From Propionivibrio dicarboxylicus (lineage in GTDB: Bacteria; Pseudomonadota; Gammaproteobacteria; Burkholderiales; Rhodocyclaceae), in contig CAMDMZ010000002.1 in the NCBI GenBank assembly GCA_945902805.1, positions 62,001-126,000 of the forward strand: a stretch of DNA of 64,000 nucleotides, in the 5' to 3' direction. A program made the position numbers and the translations under genes. Numbering within the stretch: position 1 is the first letter of the stretch; each line of letters begins with the position of its first letter. The notes below the pieces were generated by a model that was given only the letters and a program-made list of their open reading frames with translations, did no database searches and was not told where the DNA came from. This document shows positions 7,875 through 17,279 of this stretch, piece by piece.

Positions 7875-10800
7875 TCAAGATGACTTCGGTTCATTGCGAA
7901 TCGACAGCCATTTCAATAAAGCCTCGAACAGCAGATCAGGATCGACAGGTTTGCCGATGTGGTCGTTCATTCCTGCCTCCAGGCAAATCTGGCGATCTTC
8001 ATCGAAGGCGTTTGCGGTCATGGCCAGGATGGGGATCGTGGCGTAGCCGGGTAGGGCGCGGATTACGCGGGTGGCATCGACGCCGTTCAGATTCGGCATC
8101 TGCATATCCATCAGGACCAGGTCGTAGTGGTGTTGCCGTGCCAGCAGCACCGCCTCGGCGCCATCGTCGGCCAGATCGACCCGGAGCCCCGCGTCTTCGA
8201 GGAGCATGCGCGAGACTTCCTGATTGACCGGTTCGTCCTCGGCCAGCAGGATGCGGGCGCTGGCAAATTCCGTCCGCAGGCGAAGCTCCGCTGAATCGCC
8301 CGAAAAAGTCGGTGCTGGCGGGACGGCGTCGGCGGATTTGCGCAAGCGTACCGTTAGCCAGAAGGTGCTGCCGGCATTGGGCTGGCTGTTGACGCCGATG
8401 TCGCCGCCCATGAGTTTGGCCAGTCGTTTGCTGATCGCCAGGCCCAGCCCGGTGCCGCCGTACTTGCGGGTCATCGAACCATCGGCCTGCTCGAAGGCGG
8501 TGAACAGACGTTTCTGATCTTCGCTGGAAATGCCGATGCCGGTATCCTGGACCTCGATTCGTAGCAGTAGATCGGTCGGGTGGTCTTCCAGCGCTTTCAC
8601 GCGCAGGGTGATGCTGCCGGTTTCAGTGAATTTGAGCGCATTGCCGGCGAGATTGAGCAGGATCTGGCCCAGCCGATGGGGATCGCCTTGCAGCGCAAGA
8701 CGGGTCATTTCGAGCGGCAGATCGATGTGCAGTGTCAGTCCCTTTTCCGTGATTCTGTGGCCGATCAGGCTGGTGAGGTTTTCCAGTACCTCGCCGAGTT
8801 GGAAACTCACCTGTTCCAGCTTCAGTCGTTCGGCCTCGATCTTGGAAATGTCGAGGATGTCATTGATGACATGGAGCAGATGGTGGGAGGCCTGTTGGGC
8901 CTTGGTGAGCTGATCCTTTTGTTTGGGGTCGGAAATCCGGCGCAAGACCAGATCGGTCATACCCATGATGGCATTCATAGGCGTACGCAGTTCATGGCTC
9001 ATGTTGGCAAGGAAGGTACTCTTGGCGCGATTGGCGGCTTCAGCGGCTTCCTTGGCAATCGAGAGGGCGGCGGTGCGTTCCTGGACCAGCGCTTCCAGAT
9101 GGTGGCGGTGTTGGTCGAGTTCCCGCTCGGCTTGTTTGCGTTCAGTGATGTCCTGCAGGAGCCCGGCTATACGAATCACCCGTCCGCTAGCGTCGCGCTC
9201 GGGGAAACCCTTGACAAAGCAGGGTCGCTGCTCGCCGTTTGGTTGCACCGTCATCAGTTCCATCTCGTAGGGCGTGCCGTCCACTACGGCCTTGCGCACC
9301 ATATCAAACAACTTTTGCGTGGATTCGGGCGTGTACAACTCGACCTGCCCTTCCAGATTTGGAATACCCAGGGTGGGGTCGCGGCCAAAAATCCGGAACA
9401 TCTCGGGCGACCAGGTCACGATGTTGGCATCCACCTCCCACTCAAAACTGGCCAAATGCGCCATATTTTCGGTGCGCTCCATCATGACATGGATGCGTTG
9501 CAAGGCCTTTTCGGCTTGCTTGCGTTGGGTGATGTCGGAATTGGTTCCGATCATGCGCAGCGGTTTGCCCGTGGCGTCACGGCTGACGACCATGCCGCGA
9601 CCGAGAACCCAGCACCAACTGCCATCCTTGCACAACATCCGGTTCTCGACGATGGCCGAGGATGTCTTGCCATCGAGATGGGCCTGGATTGTCGCCATGA
9701 CTCCCGGCATATCGTCGGGGTGCACTCGTTTCGTCCATTCGGTAGCATCGTTCTCGATTTCACTATCGGTAAAGCCCAGCATCTCCTTCCAGCGCGGAGA
9801 GAACCATGCGTTGCCGTTTTCAAGGTTCCAGTCCCACATACCGTCACCCGAGCCTTCGATGGCAAACTTCCAGCGGAACTCGCTCTCGGTCAGAGCGGCT
9901 TCGCGCTTGCTCACGGTTTCCAGTAGATGGTTGAAGCCATCAATCAATTCACCAATCTCGTCCTGGCTGGTGACGGGCAGCGCTTGTACCGGTTGGGTGT
10001 CGGCGGCCTGAGTGGCCAAGGCGCGACTGGCGGCGAGCATCGGCATCAGCCGCTGTCGCAACATTCTGCTGGCGAGCCACCAGGTCAGCGCGCCGACCAG
10101 CACGGTGAAAAACAGGGTACCGATGAGCAGGCGTCGCATCATGGCGTCAATCGGGGCAAAGGCTTCAGCGGTGGGGATGACGAGACCCATGAACCAACCT
10201 GCCACCGGAATGCCCTTGGCCGCAGAAAGTTCCTCGATGCCGCGTGAATTGACCGAAATGCCGTAGCCTTCATAACCTTGCACATAACGGTCGAGCAAGG
10301 GATTAACGCCGGTGGCGGGCAGCGGCTGCATGATGCGTGTCTTGTCGCTGGCAGTGACGATCAGCCGGTGCTGGGGCGCGTTCAACAGGTAACCGCCTGA
10401 AGGGCCGAACTGCCCCTGGGTCACTTTGTCGAGGAAATTGGGTTTGCCCAGGTTGATCGCCCCCACCAAGGTACCAATCACCTTACCCTCCTCACTGCGG
10501 ATCGGTACGCCTATGCTCAATATGGGCGCCCCCAGCGCTTTCCCGATCACCGGACGGGCAATCACCGCCTTGCCTTCCGTGAGGGGAATCAAAATCGATT
10601 CTCTGTCCATGTAGTTGATGCCAATGCGACCCGCCGACAACGGTACATCAACAATCGCCGTGCCATCGAGGCCGGTAACGAAGACGCCGCCGTTGAACAG
10701 AATCTGCAGCAGCGGGCGCTGCTCCATGCGAGCTTGCAGGGCCACCGGATTGCCCATCGAGTGCGAGTCGATGGCCTTGGCAATTTGTACCAGTGCCGTC

Positions 10801-11006
10801 ATGCGGTCGCTCAGTTCCTCATCGACCTGAGCGGCGACAAGAGAAACCGTTGCGAACTGCTGTTGGCCCAGCAGGCGCTGCATGTCGTCTTGCAGCATAC
10901 GGCCGACAAAGAACGCCAACGTCAACATGCTGAGCACGAACGTGACCACGGTGAACAGGGTCACCTGGGTCTTGAGCGAGTTGGCCACGGGTATTCTTAA
11001 TGCCAT
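7875..11006 (-). CDS. Hybrid sensor histidine kinase (dCache, HAMP, two PAS, HisKA, HATPase, receiver)
   Basis: A 1043-residue membrane sensor kinase. In order: membrane helix (about 13-37); a periplasmic double-Cache-like sensor (about 40-285, with [14 protein letters not shown] and [19 protein letters not shown]); a second helix (about 291-313); HAMP; two PAS/PAC domains (about 370-495 and 505-625); a dimerisation helix with the phospho-accepting His in [10 protein letters not shown]; an ATPase domain with DTGIGI and [10 protein letters not shown] boxes; and a C-terminal receiver with the phospho-Asp in [10 protein letters not shown] and the switch Lys in IGKPVD. No output domain is present, so signal must pass to a separate phosphotransfer protein. 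Repeat copy A encodes part of the linker (VPPAPTFS) between the ATPase and the receiver. The start at 11006 has a GAGG ribosome site. Confidence 0.92.
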   Translation of the reverse strand: MALRIPVANSLKTQVTLFTVVTFVLSMLTLAFFVGRMLQDDMQRLLGQQQFATVSLVAAQVDEELSDRMTALVQIAKAIDSHSMGNPVALQARMEQRPLLQILFNGGVFVTGLDGTAIVDVPLSAGRIGINYMDRESILIPLTEGKAVIARPVIGKALGAPILSIGVPIRSEEGKVIGTLVGAINLGKPNFLDKVTQGQFGPSGGYLLNAPQHRLIVTASDKTRIMQPLPATGVNPLLDRYVQGYEGYGISVNSRGIEELSAAKGIPVAGWFMGLVIPTAEAFAPIDAMMRRLLIGTLFFTVLVGALTWWLASRMLRQRLMPMLAASRALATQAADTQPVQALPVTSQDEIGELIDGFNHLLETVSKREAALTESEFRWKFAIEGSGDGMWDWNLENGNAWFSPRWKEMLGFTDSEIENDATEWTKRVHPDDMPGVMATIQAHLDGKTSSAIVENRMLCKDGSWCWVLGRGMVVSRDATGKPLRMIGTNSDITQRKQAEKALQRIHVMMERTENMAHLASFEWEVDANIVTWSPEMFRIFGRDPTLGIPNLEGQVELYTPESTQKLFDMVRKAVVDGTPYEMELMTVQPNGEQRPCFVKGFPERDASGRVIRIAGLLQDITERKQAERELDQHRHHLEALVQERTAALSIAKEAAEAANRAKSTFLANMSHELRTPMNAIMGMTDLVLRRISDPKQKDQLTKAQQASHHLLHVINDILDISKIEAERLKLEQVSFQLGEVLENLTSLIGHRITEKGLTLHIDLPLEMTRLALQGDPHRLGQILLNLAGNALKFTETGSITLRVKALEDHPTDLLLRIEVQDTGIGISSEDQKRLFTAFEQADGSMTRKYGGTGLGLAISKRLAKLMGGDIGVNSQPNAGSTFWLTVRLRKSADAVPPAPTFSGDSAELRLRTEFASARILLAEDEPVNQEVSRMLLEDAGLRVDLADDGAEAVLLARQHHYDLVLMDMQMPNLNGVDATRVIRALPGYATIPILAMTANAFDEDRQICLEAGMNDHIGKPVDPDLLFEALLKWLSIRNEPKSS
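8303..8328 (+). repeat. Dispersed 26-bp repeat, copy A (in kinase linker)
   Basis: Exact match to the consensus AAAAAGTCGGTGCTGGC followed by GGGACGGCG. It lies inside the hybrid kinase gene, antisense to it, and is translated as VPPAPTFS in the linker before the receiver domain. Confidence 0.85.
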
Positions 11007-11134
11007 AGCAACATCGACCTCTGAGGGTAGCTGTGGAAGTATGAACTGACTATAACTAAAGTCATACTACGCTGCTTTTCTGTTGGAACAAACACTTAGC
11101 CTTGTCCAACGTGGTGAGAGCCTGAACGGGATTC

Positions 11135-11160
11135 GTATTTCCAAGCAGGAATGAGCCTGA
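11135..11160 (+). repeat. Left inverted repeat of the IS
   Basis: The left arm matches the reverse complement of 12678-12705 over about 26 bases with two single-base gaps and few mismatches; the inner ten bases ATGAGCCTGA are identical. It lies 32 bases before the transposase TTG start. Confidence 0.7.
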
Positions 11161-11191
11161 GGCGGAGAAACTGAAGGCAAAGGGGAAGTGG

Positions 11192-11219
11192 GTTGATCAT
11201 TCTGAAAATGGTGATCAAC
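11192..11219 (+). promoter_or_regulatory. Perfect 8-bp dyad across the transposase start
   Basis: GTTGATCA (11192-11199) and TGATCAAC (11212-11219) are perfect reverse complements around a 12-base loop. The first arm contains the candidate TTG start (11193), the loop contains ATG 11208, and ATG 11220 follows the second arm. An AAGGGGAAG ribosome site (11179-11187) lies just before it. The dyad could be an operator or an mRNA hairpin limiting transposase translation. Confidence 0.5.
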
Positions 11220-12479
11220 ATGAACGAGGAAGGGCTCGAAACGATCGAGCAGATCGAAGAATTTCTTAGCGGTAGCGCGGTGATTGACTTCTCGGTGGCC
11301 GGCGCCGACAGCGAGCGCTACGGGCACATTAGCCGCGTCCTGAAACGCTTTGACTACCCTCGACGCAGCAAGCGCGAGCGAGGCATTCTGCATCGCTACC
11401 TGCAACACACCAGCGGCTACAGCCGTGCGCAGGTCACGCGCCTGGTGACCCGCTGGCAGCGCAATCGCCTGGCTGCGGTGCCCCTGACCAAGCGCTACGG
11501 ACGACCGGCCGTTCCCTTTGCCCGCAAATACACGCCGGCCGACATCGCCCTGCTGGTGGAAATGGACAAGGCCAACCAGGACGTTTGCGGACCCGCGATT
11601 GCGCATCTGCTGCAACGGGCCTACCGCGCCTATGGCGATCCGCGCTATGAACGCCTGGCCACCCTATCGGTTTCGCACCTCTACAACCTGCGCAAGAGCG
11701 CCGGCTATCAGGCACAGCGCCAGCACTTCACCGCGACGCGCCCGGTGTGCAACGCCATCGGCGTGCGCAAGGCCCCGGCCCCTCAGGGGCGCGCCGGCTT
11801 TGTGCGCATCGATACCGTGCATCAGGGCGATCTGGATGGCGTTAAAGGCGTCTATCACATCACCTGTGTCGATGCGGTCAGCCAGTGGCAGGTGCAGGCG
11901 TGTGTGCAGGGCATCAGCGAGGCGTTTTTGCTGCCCGTGCTGGCCTTGATCATCGCCCAGTTCCCGTTCGAGGTGCATGGTTTCCACTCCGACAATGGCT
12001 CGGAGTACGTCAACCGCAAAGTGGCGGAAATGTTGGAGAAGCTGCGTATCGAGCAGACCAAGTCCCGCTCGCGCCACAGCAACGACAACGCGTTGGCCGA
12101 GAGCAAGAATGCGAGCGTGGTTCGCAAGCACATGGGCTATTCGCATATTCCGCAGCGGCATGCCAAATCGATCAATGCGTTCTATGAGGAAATGTTCAAT
12201 CCCTGGCTGAATCTACATCGTCCCTGCCTGTTTGCAATCTCAGTGACGAATGCGAAAGGCAAAATCGTGAAGCGCTATCGGCATGCCGATGTGAAGACGC
12301 CGTTGGAGTCTCTGGTGCAGTTGGCGGTTCAGAAACGGGTGACGTTCAAGCCCGGCGTCACGCTGGCGGCATTGATGACGCAGGCTCGCTCACAAACCGA
12401 TCTGGCGGCCGCTCAGGCAATGCAACGCGCCAAGAGCGATCTGTTCGCCAGCTTCGCCAAAACCCGGCGCCGCGCCTGA
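11193..12479 (+). CDS. IS transposase with integrase-type DDE core
   Basis: A transposase of 428 residues from TTG 11193, or 419 from ATG 11220. The N-terminal third is a helix-turn-helix-like DNA-binding region, including SRAQVTRLVTRWQRNR. The catalytic rve-type domain carries the three acidic residues: D in VRIDTVHQGDL, D in FHSDNGSEYVN, and E in NDNALAESKNASVVRK. A C-terminal basic tail (FAKTRRRA) follows. The TTG start is favoured by a well-spaced ribosome site, but ATG codons at 11208 and 11220 are alternatives, and the dyad over this region may control the choice. The frame is intact and all three catalytic residues are present, so the element may be active. Confidence 0.88.
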   Translation: MIILKMVINMNEEGLETIEQIEEFLSGSAVIDFSVAGADSERYGHISRVLKRFDYPRRSKRERGILHRYLQHTSGYSRAQVTRLVTRWQRNRLAAVPLTKRYGRPAVPFARKYTPADIALLVEMDKANQDVCGPAIAHLLQRAYRAYGDPRYERLATLSVSHLYNLRKSAGYQAQRQHFTATRPVCNAIGVRKAPAPQGRAGFVRIDTVHQGDLDGVKGVYHITCVDAVSQWQVQACVQGISEAFLLPVLALIIAQFPFEVHGFHSDNGSEYVNRKVAEMLEKLRIEQTKSRSRHSNDNALAESKNASVVRKHMGYSHIPQRHAKSINAFYEEMFNPWLNLHRPCLFAISVTNAKGKIVKRYRHADVKTPLESLVQLAVQKRVTFKPGVTLAALMTQARSQTDLAAAQAMQRAKSDLFASFAKTRRRA

Positions 12480-12831
12480 CCTTCTCTCACCATCACCCCA
12501 CTGCCGCGCTTCGCTTGCCAGACAACAATTGCTGCGCAATTCATCCGCCGGAAGCCCTGCGGGCGGCAAACCGTAAAACCGGCATATTCATGCCAGAAAA
12601 TCAAAACCGCTACCCCGCCGACATCTCTTCTACACTATCGCTTTCAACCATTCAACCCACTTCCTGCATCAGCCCTTTCAGGCTCATACCTGGATTGGAA
12701 AATACTCACTTGGAATTACGCTATCTTTCGAGTTCGCCCTTTCGTAACTTTCGTAACAATTTAGGCGCAATCTCGATACTCAGGGGCATGATGGCGGCGC
12801 GATATCATTTTCAGGGGAGGCAAAAATAGTC
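12480..12831. other. IS right end and leader of the binding-protein gene
   Basis: No convincing gene here. The stretch holds the IS 3' untranslated part (to 12677), the right inverted repeat (12678-12705) and about 125 bases of host sequence. The host part is less GC-rich and ends in a strong GGGGAGG ribosome-binding site at 12814-12820. An open frame at 12515-12829 has low-quality composition and no recognisable domain, and I do not call it. Confidence 0.5.
12678..12705 (-). repeat. Right inverted repeat of the IS
   Basis: Reads TCAGGCTCATACCTGG then ATTGGAAAATAC on the plus strand; it is the reverse complement partner of 11135-11160. It lies about 200 bases after the transposase stop. Confidence 0.7.
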
Positions 12832-12855
12832 ATTCACGTTAGAGCATGGCAGCGC

Positions 12856-13677
12856 TTGCTGGTTGCGCTAAACGTTCTGCTGTTGCTGCTGCTGCCGCAA
12901 TTTTCCATAGCGAGTGAAAACAGCGATGAACTGGTATTTGGCGTCTATCCGTATCTGTCGCCGAACCAGATCGTCGAGCAGTTCACGCCGCTTGGCGAGC
13001 ATCTGACCAAAACTCTGGGGCGGCCGGTGGTGCTGCGTTCGGCGCCGAATTTCGCGGCCTTCATCGAGCGTACCCGCGCCGGTGAATACGACATCATCTT
13101 TACCGCTCCGCACATGGGGCGTCTGGCGGAAAAGCGCGATGGCTATCGGCCCCTGGCGCAATCCGGTAATCCGTTCGTTTTTGTCGCGCTGGCGAAGAAG
13201 GGCTCCCCGGTCAGGTCGCTTAAAGATATGCGCGATCGTGGGCTTGCCGTTGGCGCGAAGCTGTCGATGACCTACCAGGTGTTGAACCAGGCGCTCGCGA
13301 AAAGCGGTCTTGAACTGGGCCAGAATGTCCGGTTTGTCGATACCTCCGGCTTCTCCAACATCATCGAAGCCGTTTTGCGCGGTGAGGCGGATGCGGGGGC
13401 CGCGCCGACGATTTTGCTCAACAACGCGCCGGCCGAGCAACGGGCACAACTGCAGGAGATTTTCCGCTCGCCGCCGGTGCCAAGCTTTTTTCTTCTCGGT
13501 CACCCGCGCAATGGCGATGTCGTGCTGAAGAAAATGCACGCGGCACTCATCGATTTTGCCGCGATACCGGCCGGCAAGGCATACTTCGCCAAGTCTTTGC
13601 AAGGTGACTTTCGGCCACTGGATGCGGCCACCATGAAACGCCTCGACCCCTTTACGCTCGTGTTTGAAAAGCCATGA
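12856..13677 (+). CDS. PhnD-like phosphate/phosphonate-class periplasmic binding protein
   Basis: A 273-residue periplasmic binding protein of the PhnD type. Visible hallmarks are the start of the mature part (LVFGVYPYLSPNQIVEQFTPL), the GEYDIIFTAPHMGRLAE block near residue 75, and a second lobe with AVLRGEADAGAAPTILLNN. No permease or ATPase gene is near; instead its stop overlaps the ATG of a transmembrane GGDEF-EAL protein (ATGA), so it is probably a ligand sensor for that protein. The start is a problem. TTG 12856 lies 35 bases from the only good ribosome site and would give a signal peptide without basic residues. Reading upstream in frame adds VRAWQR, a normal positively charged n-region, which suggests a rare start such as ATT 12832. 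Confidence 0.8.
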   Translation: MLVALNVLLLLLLPQFSIASENSDELVFGVYPYLSPNQIVEQFTPLGEHLTKTLGRPVVLRSAPNFAAFIERTRAGEYDIIFTAPHMGRLAEKRDGYRPLAQSGNPFVFVALAKKGSPVRSLKDMRDRGLAVGAKLSMTYQVLNQALAKSGLELGQNVRFVDTSGFSNIIEAVLRGEADAGAAPTILLNNAPAEQRAQLQEIFRSPPVPSFFLLGHPRNGDVVLKKMHAALIDFAAIPAGKAYFAKSLQGDFRPLDAATMKRLDPFTLVFEKP

Positions 13678-16600
13678 ACGTGACACCCGCCGCGCGCACG
13701 ATCCCTTGGTACCGTTCGATCCGGGTGCGGCTGGTGGCGGCCGCCGTGCTGGTCGAGGCGATCATGCTGAGCTTTCTGCTGGCCAACAGCTACCGCCTGG
13801 TCAGCGATGCGCTCGAGACGCAAACCCGAGTGCGCCTGGAAGCACTGGCGCCCTTGCTCGACGCATCGTTGGCGGGCCGGGTGTTTCAGCGCGACCACAG
13901 CGAAATCTCGGCGATCATTCAACAACTGGCGGGGTCGAAGCGGACCGAAATCAATTACATGGTTGTTCTTGACCGGCGCGGCGAGGTCCTGGCGAGTGCG
14001 GGCAAAGTCACTCCGCCATTGCTGGCTAAAGACGCTCATGAAGACCACAGCGTGGCCGAAGCCTTGTCGGACCTGACCTACGATACCTCGGTGCCACTGA
14101 GTCTGCAGGGCAACAAGGTAGGCTCCGTGCGTTTTGGCCTTTCGCTGGCCGATCTGGTGATGCTGCGCGGCAATGTGCTGGACCAAAGCATTCTGATTGC
14201 CCTGATCGAGATTTTGTTATCGCTCATGCTGCTGGCGGTTGGCGGCTATCTCATTACGCGCCACATTTCGAGCCTGGTCTCGGCCACCCGCCGTATCGCC
14301 AGCGCCGACTATTCAAGGCCGATCGTGATTGCAAGCAACGATGAGATCGGATTGCTGGCCGACAATTTCAATGCCATGGCGGCGACCGTGCAAATCCGCA
14401 TCGAGCAATTGGCCGAAAGTGAAAGCCGCTTCCGCAGTATTTTCGATGCGGCTGGCGATGCCTTTTTCATTCACGATGCCGCAAGTGGCCAACTGCTCGA
14501 TGTGAATCGCCGCATGTGTGAGATGTATGGTTGCACGCGGGAGCAGGCACTGCAGTGGACGATGGCCGAGTTGTCGGCCAATGTGGAACCCTATACCGCC
14601 GTTGAAGCCGCCGAAAAGTTGCGGCTCGCCCATGACGGACTGCAGACCTTCAACTGGCTGTCCAAACACACCGATGGTCACCTGTTCTGGGTCGAGGTGA
14701 GTCTGCGGCGGGCGCGGATTGGTGCCGCCGATCGAATCATCGCCCTGGTGCGCGACATCTCTGAACGCAGGGAACATGAAGAACAGACTCGCCGCTTGCT
14801 GGCGGAAAATGAGACCATTTTGCGCAATGCACTGGTCGGTATCACCCACATCCAACAGCGGCGCATCATTTCATGCAACCGCCGCTTTGAAGAGATATTC
14901 CAGTATGAGCCCGGCGAATTGATCGGCGAATCCACCGAACGGCTCTACGACACGCACGAGAGTTTCCTGTCGTTGGGGCAGCGTGCCTACGAGACCCTCG
15001 CGGCGGGAAAGAGCTACAGCGACGAACACGTGTTGCGGCGCAAGGACGGTAGCCTGTTCTGGGGCGCTTTGAATGGTTGTGCCATTGATTCTGCGCATCC
15101 AAACGACGGCAGTATCTGGATTTACACCGACATCAGCGAGCGCAAGCAAGCCGAAAGGCAGCTCCACCTCGCTGCCAACGTGTTCACCCATGCCCGCGAA
15201 GGGATCACCATTACCGATGCGGATGGCACGATCATTGACGTCAACGAGACCTTTACCCAGATCACGGGGTACAGCCGCGACGAGGTGGTGGGCAGGAATT
15301 CGCGCATCCTGAAATCGGGTCGTCATGATCAGGATTTCTACGTGGCGCTGTGGCGCAAACTCATCGATGGCGGGTATTGGCACGGCGAGATGTGGGACCG
15401 GCGCAAGAACGGCGAACTCTTTGCCACCATGCAAACCATCAGTGCGGTGCGTGACCAGGATGGGCGGGTACAGCAGTACGTCGCCTTGTTCTCGGATATA
15501 ACTGCGCTCAAGGAACACCAAAGCCATCTCGAACATATCGCCCAGTACGATGCACTGACCAATCTGCCCAACCGCGTGCTGCTGGCGGATCGGCTGAATC
15601 AGGCCATGGTCCAGGCGCAGCGGCGCGAGCAACTGCTGGCCGTGGCTTACCTTGATCTTGATGGTTTCAAGGCCATCAATGATCGCCATGGCCACGAGGC
15701 CGGTGATCAACTGTTGATTGTCCTCGCCGCGCGCATGAAGCAGGCCCTGCGTGAAAGCGATACGCTGGCCCGGCTGGGCGGCGACGAACTCGTGGCCGTG
15801 CTCATCGATCTGGAAAACGAAGCCGCCAGCGTGCCGATGTTGAATCGTCTGCTCGACGCGGCATCGCAGCCGGTTCATGTCGGCGAACTCGTGCTCCACG
15901 TGTCGGCCAGCATCGGCGTCACCTTCTACCCGCAAGCCGCAGTGGATGCCGATCAGCTCCTGCGGCAGGCCGATCAAGCCATGTATCAGGCCAAGCTGGC
16001 CGGCAAGAACCGCTACCACGTCTTCGACGCCAAGCAGGACAGCAGTATCCGCGGTCACCACGAAAGCCTGGAGCGCATCCGTCGCGCCCTGGCTGATGGT
16101 GAGTTCGTGCTGTATTACCAACCCAAGGTCAATATGCGCACCGGCGCTGTGATTGGTGCCGAAGCTCTGATCCGCTGGCAATGCCCGGAACGTGGCCTGT
16201 TGCCGCCGGCAGTGTTTCTGCCGGTGATCGAGGACCATCCGCTGGCGATCGATGTCGGCCACTGGGTGATCGATACGGCGCTGACGCAGATCGCGCTTTG
16301 GCGGACCAAGGGGCTTGATATTCCGGTCAGCGTCAATGTGGGTGCGCGACAGCTGCAGCAGGCGGATTTTGTTCAGCGCCTGCAAGAGATTCTGGCCGCA
16401 CACCCGGATGTCAGCCCCACGCTACTCGATATTGAGGTGCTGGAAACCAGTGCCCTGGAAGATCTGGCCCACGTCTCGCAGGTGATGGATGCCTGTCGCC
16501 AGATCGGCGTCAGCTTCGCGTTGGATGACTTCGGCACCGGCTATTCGTCGCTGACTTACCTGAAGCGTCTGCCCGTCAAATTGCTCAAGATTGACCAGAG

Positions 16601-17222
16601 CTTTGTGCGCGGCATGCTCAACGACCCGGATGATCTTTCCATTCTCGACGGCGTGCTCGGCCTGGCGGCGGCGTTCAATCGTCAGGCGATCGCCGAAGGC
16701 GTGGAGACGCTGGAACACGGTGCGCTGCTGCTGCAACTCGGCTGCGACCTGGGCCAGGGTTACGGTATCGCCCGCCCGATGCCGGCCCAAAGTTTTCCTG
16801 CCTGGGCGGCGGCGTGGCGCATCGATCCGTCGTGGTCGAACCTTCCACCCATCGGTCGGGCCGATCTGCCCTTGCTGTATGCCGGCGTCGAACATCGGGT
16901 CTGGATTACGGCGATCGAGAATCTTCTTAGCGGTGCGCGCGAAGCGCCACCGCCAATGGATGTCCACCAGTGTCGCTTCGGCAAGTGGCTGGATGGCGAG
17001 GGCCTGGCCAGCGTAGGCGCACAGCCCGCCGCGCAGGACATCGAGCAGATTCATCGCCAGGTGCATTCGCTGGCGGCCGAGCTGGTCGACCTGCAGGCGA
17101 CCGGCCGCACCACAGAGGCGATGGCCAGACTGGATGAGCTTCGCAATCTGCGGGATGCGTTACTGGAGCACTTGCAGAGACTGATACGGTGGAAGACCAC
17201 GCGCGCTACCGAGCAATATTGA
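13674..17222 (+). CDS. Membrane PAS-GGDEF-EAL protein with C-terminal CZB domain
   Basis: A 1182-residue c-di-GMP enzyme. In order: membrane helix (about 17-40), periplasmic sensor, second helix (about 170-192), HAMP, three PAS-like domains (about 250-365, 375-490, 498-620), GGDEF (about 624-790), EAL (about 800-1050) and a chemoreceptor zinc-binding CZB domain (about 1070-1165). The GGDEF signature reads RLGGDELVAVL, a Leu variant that may still be active. The EAL domain keeps GAEALIRWQ, LDDFGTGYSSL and KIDQSFVRGM, so phosphodiesterase activity is likely. CZB is marked by HRVWITAIENLL, then HQCRFGKWLDGEG, then IHRQVHSLAAEL, giving the His/Cys zinc set. It is coupled to the PhnD-like binding protein, which probably feeds its periplasmic part. 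Confidence 0.92.
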   Translation: MNVTPAARTIPWYRSIRVRLVAAAVLVEAIMLSFLLANSYRLVSDALETQTRVRLEALAPLLDASLAGRVFQRDHSEISAIIQQLAGSKRTEINYMVVLDRRGEVLASAGKVTPPLLAKDAHEDHSVAEALSDLTYDTSVPLSLQGNKVGSVRFGLSLADLVMLRGNVLDQSILIALIEILLSLMLLAVGGYLITRHISSLVSATRRIASADYSRPIVIASNDEIGLLADNFNAMAATVQIRIEQLAESESRFRSIFDAAGDAFFIHDAASGQLLDVNRRMCEMYGCTREQALQWTMAELSANVEPYTAVEAAEKLRLAHDGLQTFNWLSKHTDGHLFWVEVSLRRARIGAADRIIALVRDISERREHEEQTRRLLAENETILRNALVGITHIQQRRIISCNRRFEEIFQYEPGELIGESTERLYDTHESFLSLGQRAYETLAAGKSYSDEHVLRRKDGSLFWGALNGCAIDSAHPNDGSIWIYTDISERKQAERQLHLAANVFTHAREGITITDADGTIIDVNETFTQITGYSRDEVVGRNSRILKSGRHDQDFYVALWRKLIDGGYWHGEMWDRRKNGELFATMQTISAVRDQDGRVQQYVALFSDITALKEHQSHLEHIAQYDALTNLPNRVLLADRLNQAMVQAQRREQLLAVAYLDLDGFKAINDRHGHEAGDQLLIVLAARMKQALRESDTLARLGGDELVAVLIDLENEAASVPMLNRLLDAASQPVHVGELVLHVSASIGVTFYPQAAVDADQLLRQADQAMYQAKLAGKNRYHVFDAKQDSSIRGHHESLERIRRALADGEFVLYYQPKVNMRTGAVIGAEALIRWQCPERGLLPPAVFLPVIEDHPLAIDVGHWVIDTALTQIALWRTKGLDIPVSVNVGARQLQQADFVQRLQEILAAHPDVSPTLLDIEVLETSALEDLAHVSQVMDACRQIGVSFALDDFGTGYSSLTYLKRLPVKLLKIDQSFVRGMLNDPDDLSILDGVLGLAAAFNRQAIAEGVETLEHGALLLQLGCDLGQGYGIARPMPAQSFPAWAAAWRIDPSWSNLPPIGRADLPLLYAGVEHRVWITAIENLLSGAREAPPPMDVHQCRFGKWLDGEGLASVGAQPAAQDIEQIHRQVHSLAAELVDLQATGRTTEAMARLDELRNLRDALLEHLQRLIRWKTTRATEQY

Positions 17223-17253
17223 CGCGTCAGCCGGACCGCCCGTGATTTGTCTT

Positions 17254-17279
17254 AAAAAGTCGGTGCTGGCTAGACGGCG
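17254..17279 (+). repeat. Dispersed 26-bp repeat, copy B (supplies a stop codon)
   Basis: Matches the consensus except TA for GG in the segment GGCTAGACGG. The CTA at 17270-17272 is, on the minus strand, the TAG stop codon of the receiver-kinase gene, so the repeat defines the end of that protein. It lies between two convergent genes. Confidence 0.85.

Larger units (their letters stand above)
11135..12705 (+). mobile_element. Insertion sequence of about 1.57 kb
   Basis: A single DDE transposase gene is bracketed by imperfect inverted repeats at 11135-11160 and 12678-12705. The left arm reads GTATTTCCAAGCAGG then AATGAGCCTGA; the complement of the right arm reads GTATTTTCCAATCCAGG then TATGAGCCTGA. 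The exact tips are uncertain because no target-site duplication is obvious in the flanking bases. The transposase type suggests an ISNCY or IS481-like element; I cannot place it in a named family. It sits between the Cache kinase gene and the binding-protein/GGDEF-EAL pair, without visibly breaking a gene. Confidence 0.75.

Noticed and set aside
8580-9926. A 448-codon open frame on the plus strand
   Set aside because: It is antisense to the hybrid kinase ATPase and PAS domains and has no domain of its own.
12515-12829. A 104-codon frame between the IS and the binding protein
   Set aside because: It runs across the IS right inverted repeat, has no domain, and its composition does not look like protein.
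14871-16403. A 510-codon open frame on the minus strand
   Set aside because: It is fully antisense to the intact GGDEF-EAL gene, whose domains are unmistakable, and its translation has no recognisable domain; it is a by-product of high-GC codon usage.
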